Part shown: piece by piece, positions 1-12,000 of the stretch
Layout: every line of letters starts with the position of its first letter
Position numbering within the stretch: position 1 is the first letter of the stretch
Assembly (NCBI GenBank): GCA_000934455.1
Contig: KN885011.1
Coordinates: forward strand, 25,763-65,429
DNA length: 39,667 bases
From: Apostichopus parvimensis
Taxonomy: Eukaryota > Echinodermata > Holothuroidea > Aspidochirotida > Stichopodidae
Direction: 5' to 3'
The notes under the pieces: model-generated
What the model saw: the letters and a program-made list of their open reading frames with translations, nothing else
What the model was told of the DNA's origin: nothing
Database searches by the model: none
Program-made: the position numbers and the translations under genes

Positions 1-3000
1 GTTCTCTTCTTTTTCTTTTGTTGCTTCAGAGGCTGCAGCCTAATGACCTATGCGCAACACTATCTCATCCAGTTTGAGGATTGTCTATCTACATACCTTG
101 GCATCTTCATCTTTCTTTATCAGTTTCCTCAACTGATTTAATTCTTCCTTCATCTCTGTCATGCCTGTAGTATACCTCTCTTCTACCTCCTGTCTCTTCC
201 TGGATTCCTAAAGATTAATGCAACAGATTCGAGCGTTTGTTTCGAGAGACTTGAGAAATAATTTTGTAGGAATAAATTACGTTGAAATCTCTTCTCTTAC
301 TCTTCAATTTTGTCTGTAAATTTAGAATCTGTTAACGATTTGCAACGTTTAGTTCTGGTGAAGTATTAAACTAGTTCACAAGTAACCAAGCAAAAACAAC
401 GACATAAATTGCTCGAATAGTTTCAAAGATATTAGCATTTTAGGTTCAATAGAATATCTTGCCATCATACCTGCTTGATGTTTCACTTTTACTACAGGTG
501 AAGACACTATCAGAATTTTGAGTACAGAATATAAGAATTGAGAGAAGACTGTACCATGATCTTTAGATTATTCCTCTGTTTACATCCCAAATACAATTTT
601 ACATCTCAACTTTTCTTGTAGAAGAATATAAAAGTAGAACCTCTTCAAAGTTGCTGGTGTAGTATGAATGTGACAACAGAGACTACAAATTGAAAAGTGT
701 CTTTTCCCAACTAAAGTGACTAAATTTCGGTATCGTATATTTATCTCAGTCACAGAATCAAAACAGGAACAGGGAACTTGGACAAAATAGGTTTCACGGT
801 TCTCTGTTATCCCTCTCAGACATGTAAGCATTGTCATATCTTTGAAAAATCCATTCATAAAAATTTCAACTTAATGCCACATCAATGTATCATCAACTGC
901 AACATGAATGTATCCAAATGTTTCATTGAAGCAGATTTTGCTTATTTTTATTTTATTTTATTTTATTTTATTTTATGTTTTGGTTTTTAAAGTCAAACAG
1001 TTTCAATGACAATGGAGAACGTTCAGAATTTATATGTTACATTTCCGGGTTGCGATACATCAAATCATACAAAGATCCGTACAGTGCCAGTGGTAATAAG
1101 TGGGTGTAGGGGGGGGAGGGGTAAAGTATGTTACCTTCTCAAGTAGATCCTTCAACCTGATATTTTCTCTGTTCACAGAGGACTCCACATCTGGTGCTGG
1201 AACATTGACGTTCCAAGGCATTGGATCTATAAAATTATGCAAAATAGAAAATCACTTTAAAGAACTGACACTTTTGTGTACAGAATAATTAACAAACAAA
1301 ATACCTCTGTATCTAATACCGACATGTCACGGATATGTACAATTAATTTTGTTGTCAGCCGCAAATCTGAAGCACAATTGGTGAGCCCAGGAGTTTTGAA
1401 GCTCATCATTAATCTCAATAAAGGTTTTGTACTTCAAAAATGTTAAGAAAAGTATGAGATGGCTGTGCAATACATTTTAGCTCACAATGCTGCTTCTAGG
1501 ACAGTTACTTTATGTTTCAATCTGATAACAGTGAAGTTTGTACTACCTGTGTTGGTTTTTGATGATTTATTTATTTGTTTCAACACATAGTAATACAAGG
1601 TGAACAAGACAATAAAACTGCAAATAAGTAAGATATGTGAAAGGAAGTAAACTAAGAAACCCTTGTGGGCTTAATCGAATAGAGTACTCCCATCAAAGAA
1701 AATAGAAAACCTTAATTCTATGTGGGTTGGGGAGGGGGGGGGGTGAAGTTTATCAAGAAAACTAATTTGAAATGAATCCTTGAGTTAGTCAATAGCTGGA
1801 GGTTATGGGAAGCATATGGTGGGGGCTGAGAAGATATGGACTACAAAACAGAAATAATATAACATTGAACAAGATGAAAATAAATGCAAAATTGAAAGCC
1901 AACTTACAATTTTTGGAATCTAATGCTGGTCTGCTGTTCAAGGAAGTATTGAGATCTTGATAAAAATTTCTATTGATCTGTAAAATCCAATCAAAAAAAA
2001 AGAGAGAAAATATTACATAAAGGAGACAAAATTTAAAGAAATGACAAAATAATCAAATATCAGTTTGTTAAAGCAGTTGACATTGTCCATTCAGTTTTTG
2101 TATTGATTGAACTAACCTCAGGTAATTAAATCCCACAGAAAATTATAATTCTAATATATTTTCCAGCAGTATTGTCATAAGGAATGTTGGTGGTGTTGGG
2201 AGAGTATTCTAACTGGCTGGACGACTTAGTTTAGTACACAAATTATAAGATAAGATGAGTTCCTCAAAATGCAACACAAAATTCATACTTTTATGACCTC
2301 AAATAAGACATTTACAAATGCAACACAAATTTCTCAAAATGGAGCCGTGAATGCTACATGTCTGATCTGCCTCTTTGGAGCTAAATCGACGATGACAACG
2401 GACTCCTTAGTCCAGGTCGAAAGATAAAATTTTAATCAAATTGAAAATAAATTTGAATAATTATGACACAAAGACATGTGATGATCATAGTAGTAACGTC
2501 CATGGATGACATCCTAAATGTAGCAAAATATTGAACATTGAAATAATCTTGAAAACCGAAATTACAGCTATAAAAAGATTATCAGCATTGAAAACTACTT
2601 TTCATAAAATATCAATTCCCTAGTACTTTACCTCATACATGTAAAATTCTTTCTTCAGTTTATTTCCATCCCTCTTTAAGCAACTTGAGATTTCCTCTGT
2701 CTATCATGCATCAATAAATAACACAAAACAAACAACATAAAATTATTTAAAAAATTATAAAATTTTGAAAAAAATAAAAAAAAAAATATATACTTTTTAA
2801 AAAATTATAAAATTTTGTGATCTGAAATTTACAACCAAAAAATTCTTAGATGCTATTATAATTATTATTATTACTAACTCAGTGACTTGTATTGCACATC
2901 ACCGACTTTTGGAGCTATTTTTTCACAACTGAGCTTGATAGCATCTAGATAGCATCTCCAACAATATTAATATTGAAACCTACACAAAAGACTGACAATC

Positions 3001-6000
3001 ATTTGGTTGGTGTTGTTGTATAAATTTTACTACACGACATGGATGGCATGGGCTATGATGGTAAGGTTTATATTGTTCCATTCCCATGCCATGTCTTAGA
3101 AGAGAATTATAAACTGTCATTATAGATTATATTTTAACTTTAAGTGTCATGTAGAATAATTTACCCACCCATGAAAATGACTTTTCAAGAAAACTCTGCC
3201 GTAATCCCACCCACCCGTGACTCTACCCACACCTACCCACCCTAAAAATAATAATAATAAAAACATCAACAAATCCAATTTATTGATAACACACTTTTGC
3301 AAGATACCATTTTACACAATTCTTCTTTCTACATTAATGTCAATTTAAGACTTTTAATTAAGCCAATTAATTTTGACCAACAAAACTGACCAAAGTTAAC
3401 AACATTTAAGGAATTCTCTTTTTGTTTATTCTGTGAAGTTTATTGATGCAGTTGAGTTATGGTTCAAAAATAATAAAAAAAACATTTCTGTATGGATCTT
3501 TCCAGTTATTTTTCACAAGTGTAAAACATTGCTACCGTGTTTTGGACAGTATATGCAGCAAGATATGTCACACTGTACATAATTAAGTTTTTAATTTTCT
3601 TTTTTATCTCTTTTTTTTTATGACTTATTACCGTTTGACATTGCAGGACCTGTAGTCTCAATAGAGTAATAGTCAAGGCTGTTATGACAGGTATGATGTC
3701 ATAGTTGGGTGCATCCAATCCAATCAAATACTGATCCCAAACAAATAAGACCGAATCCAGAGAGAGATACCCTAGAACAAAACAAAAAAGACCGATAAGT
3801 TCATACAAATACTTCCATTTTTTATGTAGTGAAGCCAAAATTTGTGATTTGCACCCTATGCATATTTATGTGTTGTTACGTAATAGGCTGTATGTAGCGT
3901 TAGTTGTGCACATAGCTTTTGCACGTGTGTTTGGCAGTTCTGTACATGCTGCGATGATGGCTAGCAGCGTCTCTTTAGAGCTCCGGGGTTCGCCTCGTAA
4001 ACCCCTTAGTATTTCGTTAATTTTATTGCTCTCGGGTCATAAATTGCCCAGAGAGACCCATATCTGGACTGTCTGGTTGTCAGTGAGGAGATGTCCCCCT
4101 TCTAAGAGGCAGGATGCCTCGGGTTTTGGCTGGTTTTCGGCTTCAGACGAGAAGCCACTGGTTTCGCCATCCGCGGTTCGTTTCATTTATCAAAATTTAT
4201 GATTACCATAAAAGATGTGTCCCTACTTTGTAGTTAAATTCCATGTGATACATGATACTGTACAGCTAGCATACGCTACAGAGGCACATGTAATGGACAT
4301 ATGAAACGAATATCGGGCATTAAGCCAAAGTGACATTTTGTAACCAATGAGCGAGCATCGACACAAAATGGAAACATATTATATGGAATTTCCCGCCCGG
4401 TTGAAATTAGGTCTTTAGATTTTTCTATCTTTCAATTCAAGCACTGTCTTAAAACTTTTCTTTTCTCTCAACTCTATTAGTTTTTGCACATTCAGCACCC
4501 GTAGAGCGCATTGAACAACTTTTGTTGGAGTCTGCGCTATTTAAGACTAGTTATTTATTATTATTATTATATGGGAAATATAAAAGGGCTTCTGCAAGCA
4601 TATACATTTATGGTCTATTTGTTACGTTGAAATAACGTATCACAACTAGACCCTACATACTCGCTGCCCAAAGTTTACAAAATTTAATGTCTTTCCCTTT
4701 TGTTCATTCTGTGAAGTTCATTGTTGCAGTTAGCTTACCAACAAACATAGAGCGGACCATAGGTCTGATCACTGTTAGCTTACCAACAAACATAGAGCGG
4801 AACTGAGGTCTGATCACTGTTAGCTTACCAACAAACATAGAGCTGACCATAGGTCTGATCACTGTTAGCTTTCCAACAAACGCAGAGCTGACCATAGGTC
4901 TGATCAATGTTAGCTTACCAACGCAGAGCGGACCTGAGGTCTGATCGCTGTTAGCTTTCCAACGCAGAGCGGACCATAGGTCTGATCACTGTTAGCTTAC
5001 CAACGCAGAGCGGACCATAGGTCTGATCGCTGTTAGCTTACCAACAAACATAGAGCGGACCATAGGTCTGATCACTGTTAGCTTTCCAACAAACATAGAG
5101 CGGACCATAGGTCTGATCAATGTTAGCTTACCAACAAACATAGAGCGGACCATAGGTCTGATCACTGTTTTCATCTTCTCTGCAAAGCCCTCTGCTGGTC
5201 TTGCTGGAGAATCTGAACAAGGATTAAAAATGAAATGTTATATAAAACAGCAATTTGGGGTTGGAGTAGGCAAGAATACTGGAATTTTCTAATACTTTTG
5301 ATAAAGGTAAAGTTGAACATTTCCCGTCATATTCAAGGCCAAGGCCCCCCCCCCCCTCACACGACCTTACAACAGTAACCACTGGTCATTGGTAACTTGT
5401 CACACCCACACACCAAAGTGTGCACAATTCAAACAGTCCCTCCAGGGGCACTACAGCGCACCACATCTATGTATCCCCTGGGAGACTTCCATAGGGTGCA
5501 GCCATATATGGGCACACGCTACTTTATTTACGGGTGACCTCGCAAATCCCCATTTATACACCTGGGTAAAGAGAGGCAATGGAGATATAAAGTGCCTTGC
5601 CCAAGGACACAACTTAATGTTCTGGCCAGGACTAGAACCTGCAATCCTTTAGATCGCCAGTCCACTGCCTTAACCACTTGACCAAAACACAAACTATCAA
5701 CGTAATTCAGTCTCTTTTGAGAGCCAGACTTCATCGAGGCAAAAGAATCAGGGTTTTACTCAATGCAGGATAGTTTAGATGACTTCATAATCAGCACATA
5801 CAATATGTTTGGGGTTCTTCGAAAATTGATAGCTAGGTGTAGCTCTCTCTATGAGCACGCAAGACAGTTAAATTCTTCAAAGTTACAAAACACTTCCTTG
5901 TTTTGTGGAAAACAAATTGAACTAATTAGCCCTAACTAGACAGGAAGGTCGTCATTCTGTACACACAACCAGAGCCTACAACAGTTCGACTAAACTAATC

Positions 6001-9000
6001 GCAGTTTTACAGGTTCAAGTTCGGGTGTATTTCGTTCTCTACGAGGTCTACCAACACATTTGAATATGGGGGACATTTCATGTACTTGGCCATTAGAGAC
6101 TTTGCATAATCTGAAAGTCTTATGATTATGTGACCCACCAGATTTCATTGGCGGCATATGTTATCCACCACAGGTCATTTCTTAGGAGCTTGTTATGGGA
6201 CAGTACAAAATATAGATATTTGCCCTTGGTGACAAACAATATGCTTCATTTCTGATCTTCATTTAGTACATTCGTGCTTAACTACTAAACAATTTTCCGG
6301 CAATTTTCATGATTTGATAAGCAATTACCCTATTATGCATCAGCTTAATAATCTTTACTGTATCAATTGATCAATTTTGAATGAAATAGTTTGAGAAAGG
6401 GATACCTTTATCCAAAATGGCTTTTACATGTCCCAGCAAATCTTCATCAGCTGCTTTCAATCTGGAGATGACTTTGTCAGTGAATTCAGTCCAAACAGCT
6501 TCAAACTCCTAAACATAGGATAACAAACATTTTACAATTAATAGAACTCTCTTGTTCATCATAATAAATTCCTTTTGCCACCAGCAAGGAATAAAAAAAA
6601 AATTGCTGAAACTTCCTACTAGTATGCTTCAACTGTATTCATCATATAGATGGTACATGCTTGTAACTGATCATGATAGATTTTTTTTTTATATAAAAGA
6701 TATTCACCAGTACAAAAATACAAGTCAAACTTTGTTTAACAACTGCAGCACAGAATAGTACACAGTAGATTGTTATTAAGCCAGATATTCCTATAACATC
6801 TTGCATAACCTCCCTAGCAGTATACAACACTTTCTTTGCTACTTACTCTCGCAGTTTCCTTTAAGGTAATCTCAAAATGTCTGCAGGTGTGGATCCAGAG
6901 GAAGGGTGAGGCATGAGGGATGTACACCCCCCCCCCGCACCCCACCCCTTTCAACATCACACAAAGAATAATTTGTACCTATGACCACAACCTTGCATGT
7001 GGACCTAAATTATAGCCAAAACATCACTCAGAATGCATGATTTCACATCAATTTTTATTTTTTTTGGTCTATGAGGGATGAGTGGGGGTGGGGAGAGAGG
7101 TGGATAATGCCAGACCCCTCAACATGGGAGTTGGCTTCAAAGACCCACATATTGGATTCATTCCTGGTCAGTACCCTTGCTGCATTAATCATCAGTAACC
7201 AATCGATTGTTATAGATATTACATTTTCACTCAAACTTTAACGGACATTTTTTTTTAAAACATTTTTATGTACTTTCTTTCGTTGTCTTTCTCTTCCACT
7301 ATACTTTTTCTAAATGGCCACTAGCTTCGACACAAAACCTGTTTCGCTAGTGTCCATCATGTGTTCTTGATACTGTATTAATTTAGTATACCAAGCACCT
7401 CTGTACTGATTTTGGTATACATTTAAGAATAAATAATTGCTGAATTTAATTGAACTGATTAGGCGATCAGTAAATTATTAACATTTTAGCTGATGGAGGC
7501 TTTCCCAGATCTAAGCCAACATAGGATTCACAGATAGCAATATTAACCAATACTTATTGATTCTTTTCCAATACTAAAAACCATATTTTTCTATTACCTA
7601 TCATGACATCTTTTCAAGTTTTAATCTCTTTTCCATTTGTTAGCCAAAAATACTAATCAAGTGCAGGTATCCTCTGTAAGGCGAAGATACCAGCTGAAGC
7701 TAGGGTGATAGATATGAAGCAGATATTACATATTGTGCTTTAAGCACCGTCACTTGTGATATGAGTGTTACATGCACCCTAGGAGCAGTTAGGCATATGC
7801 TTAGTTATAGCAAGGCTAAAGCAATTGCATGTTGCCTATATTTATACTGTATATATAAAGATATATATATATAAAGACTTTGCTGTATGCTATGTGGACC
7901 CCTTTATCTACTTTATAGTCAACATCTGAACCACGTTAGCAAACAATAGCATAAAACGTGCATTATGAATAGAGGTATGTCAAATAAAGTTGAATCTTCA
8001 GTCCGGACTGAGTAGCTGTAGTTATAACTTCCATGCTATGGTCTGTGGAAGTTGAGAGAGTGATTAGAAATGTGGTTCGAATGTTGATCAAATTTAACGT
8101 AGGCTAAAAATTTGCCTGCTCCATATATATACCGTGGTGTAAGATTCCTTCATGTAAACAGGTCGGCACTCCATGAAGGTTATGAACTGTTCTATCGTGG
8201 CAGCCGTATCTGCAACCTTCAGAGATGTGCTAGGATTGGTTGCTAGGGTAATATAGACAAAAGGTAATGCCAGCATGTAGTCTGATACAATGATGCTAGA
8301 GCTAGTCTGCAACGTCACATGGTAATACGACAGAACAGCTTTCATCAGGTGAAGACTTTCTGTAAATTTTGAAAGGAAGTTTATTAGAGAATGAAAGAGT
8401 GAGGCTTGACATTCTTAAAAGAAAGTCATTCTTAAAGGAGCCACAAGACCATTGCAACCATTATCTTAAGAGTCAGCTGTTCAAACTTCACTGTATTACA
8501 CAAAAATCATGAAATCACTGATGCACTACATATATTACGGCTTAACGATTGTTTAAAACCAATCTAATTTATATGAAATTTCACCCAAAATTAAGGAAGA
8601 AATTAATCTGTATTCAAATGCAGTTATTTTTGTTGTTGATTACTGTAGGAACTGTATGGAGTGTGGGTTATGTTGCACTCTGCATTTGCCCAGATGACGT
8701 CACGTTTGCTACTGTTCAAAGTATATTTGAAATATCCATCCTAAACGATTAAAACATAATCTCTCTGTCAAAGGCAATATTACTCATACTCATTACTCAT
8801 ACTTTAAAAACATGTTTTGAAAATTGTTTATCTTTTTTTATGGTAACTTCTAAGGGCTACCAGACAATTCTTTTGAAATAAAATGTTTCGCAGGTTCAAC
8901 TTACTTGAAAAAGTTTTAAGTGGTTGTAGAGTCTCCTCTGTTTGAAGTAAATGATCACAGTTCTTGACAATCTCAAGATCAAGCAAAGACATGGTGCTTT

Positions 9001-12000
9001 CTGGGTTTTGGCGAAATTTCTCTAAATATTTTGTTTTCACTGAGAAGAGAAAAAAAGTTTATTATGTCAAATTTTTGAACCGGAAAAGTTTGCATACAAT
9101 CATGTCAATGTTTATAACTGAAATTAACTTTTTGCATGTATCTACTACATCTTCAAATGAACCTACTGAAAATATTGAAAAGCATTAAAACAAAGCAAAT
9201 ATGAAAAACTTTTAATAAATACATAAAGTAAATGAACAATGGAAAGCAGACTGGGAAATCCCATTCTAGCACAAAGTTTTTTTGCTCTGTAGGATTTTAT
9301 AAAATTGAGAGATACTGTTTTTCATTTGTTTCTTTGTACCTAGATTTTCTTCACAAAACACTTTCTCAATAGAGTTTGAACAGAGTGCAATATATTAAAG
9401 GTCTGCTGTGTAGACCCCAACTATAGCACGCTATCATGGAAAAGTTTCTTGAGATTACGTTATCGACCTGCCTCGGTCGTAAAATGACCACTTTTAACCA
9501 ATTAGTCTGCAACGCCTGCCACATATATTTTCTAACATGAGGGTCTTTGTGTGAATGCTGTATGATTAACTACACTGTAGCAATCAACAAATTTCCACAC
9601 AGTGTTAACACAAAGAGCCTTATGGTGTTAAGAAGCTATGCAGGCTAATTGGGGAGCATGTGATATATTTACAACCGTTGCAGGTCGATTACGTCATCAC
9701 AAAACTTTCCTAGCTATAGCGTGCTATAATTGGAGCCAAATAAAGCAGATCTTTAACATAATACACACTTCTTTAACTACTGTAAGACACAGAATGAGAG
9801 AAATTGAGGCAGCTCAGTCAAGATGTCCAATTTCATGGACGGTTAAAATGGACAAAATCTGTGACCATGTGGAGATTCAGCAGATTCTCTCCAGTATATA
9901 GTCAAGCATATGATATACAACATGTGTGAATATATAAAGACCTCATATAGATATTTTTGTCTCAGTAATGGATATTTTCCCAATGCCATTCCACATACCA
10001 ATGTAGTTTATTGGCATAAATATTCAATGTTAACTACAAGTCATGAAATAAAACTAGAAAAGTTCAATTAGCAGGTCTGAACTTTATACTTGGGCGGAGG
10101 GAGGATTTTGGTCGAATGATCAATATGATTGGGAAATAATCTACTAGTACCCTGATGGTGACGGAAGGCAAACAAATTTTGTTTAAGGGATGGGAAAGCA
10201 TAATTTGTCACCCTCATAGTGTCGCTGGCCTCTTGTTGCAATGCGAATTATTCAACAGAATCAGAGGATGTGAGCAAACCTTGTGGATTCTCTAGGTACA
10301 GACTCCACACTAGCCTCCTGAGTGACTGGGGCAGCTGTATATTGAAACATCTATACAACTTGCTCTTCAGATCTGGCCATTTCTGCAGCAAGTGAAGCAA
10401 ACCTGCATTGGTCTGAGTCTGCAAACTCGCCCATTCCGGTGTTCTCATAGAATCGACGTGGTATTTCCTATTCGAGTGTATGTGTTCCGCAACGATTTTG
10501 GAAACACGTCCAGAGATTCTTGCATAGCTGTCACCTGCAAAACAAGATTTAGGATGACAGTTTTCATAGCAGCAAGTGTAATGAAATAACAACTGCAATG
10601 AAAATTTATGCTTTGTGGGAGTCACGACTGGGTGACAGATATATAACAAGTTTTTTACAAACTATTTATATGTTGATACCCAGTATTAATCTTAATACTA
10701 TAATTGATATTTTAGCACTATGGAAGTAGGCAAGTAACACCCTAATATCCTCTCCCTTGCCCTCTTATATGAATACCACACTCCAATACTTACGCCAATG
10801 TGACAATACATAGCTCTGTGTCCTTTTTAAAATTAGTTTTATTATTCTTGTTAGAAAAACTGTAGTCAAAACTGAACATTTTTCAGTACCATAAAAACAT
10901 GAATTGCAAAATCACATTCAAGCAAACCTCACAATGTAATTTATGTAGTTGATAGTATAGTAATAGCTACAGTAGTAGGGTCCTTGGTTATGTGTATGAC
11001 TTTGATATTTAAGTGGGTAGCACCGTAGCAGACATAGTTATTATGGGATGGAACCTGATATGTATGACTTCTAGAAAATTTCATGAATTTACAATTTAAT
11101 AATGGAAAGTTAACTAAAATTTCAAGTATGCTTGCTTTTCCTTCAAATGTATTTTTCACAAAACTGCAGTTATGTGATAAAAATGATCATATAAATTTTC
11201 ACAGCTGCTTATAGATACCATCATTACCCAGTACTTTAACATTTTCATGTTAGCTTCCTTTATCAACTCATAGTCTGTTGACTTGTTCAATGGAATGAAT
11301 GAAAGAAATGTGCCCAAATTATTCTAGCCCATTGCTATTGTACAGTCTGGTTTCATATATATTTCTAAATGAAAACAATTGTAGTATATATAACTGAATC
11401 AATGTCACACGAATGAACTTCAATGCATTCTAGAGACTATACTGCAGTATAGGTACTGTATCAAACTTGCACCACTTTTTGCGAAGGTAATTCCCAAGAA
11501 ATTGCAAACAATTTCATCAATATTTTGTCAGACTACGTAAGTAAAGGTGAAGGCCCTACATGTTGTTAAGACATGGCAAAGACTAGATATTTAACAGTTA
11601 GGGCAACTATATTTGACAATGGGTAAAGCCTTCAATGTTCAAAGTCGGTGACTAAAGCACTTCATAATTGATCGATCCATGTCACTAATACCTTGATGAA
11701 CGGATTGCAGTGCATTCTGCAATAAGCTTCTTTTTGCTTCTTCTGAAAGATCTCTGAAGTTATCAAGCTGAACTTCTGTAAGGTGATGGTCCACTGCTGC
11801 TGTCAGTTGATCTTGAAACTCTTGCCATTCCTGAAATGAAAAATTTTATGCCAAAATCAGTCCAGTTGCAGAAGCTTATAAAGTTTACTGAGACATGATT
11901 CTCAACTTGACTGATTCATGTTAACAATATCTTTCAATGGTCAATTTGCAATTCTAATAGCAAAAATGTTCTTCTATAGGGCAGCCATAATCCAAATCTC

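Noticed and set aside
3506..3838. 110-codon minus-strand ORF with hydrophobic start
   Set aside because: Only 3771-3632 is coding, as an internal exon with AG and GT borders in phase; the rest is intron, so it is not a separate membrane protein.
3849..4202. 117-codon plus-strand ORF
   Set aside because: It lies within an intron of the minus-strand gene, with no recognisable domain; kept only as a composition note.
4704..5174. Repeat ORFs reading VIRPMVRSMFVGKLT as a possible repeat protein
   Set aside because: Reading through the units crosses splice donors and soon meets a frame shift and stop; the units are exon-end plus intron-start duplicates.
5629..5684. Possible tRNA gene
   Set aside because: Box A and box B are present, but the arms do not pair into a cloverleaf and SINE body follows.
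6884..7166. Possible hAT-like MITE with GGTGTGGATCCAG-like ends
   Set aside because: The two ends agree at only about 10 of 15 positions and there is no target duplication.
10941..11159. 72-codon minus-strand ORF
   Set aside because: It falls in the intron between 11692 and 10534; no flanking splice sites in phase were seen.
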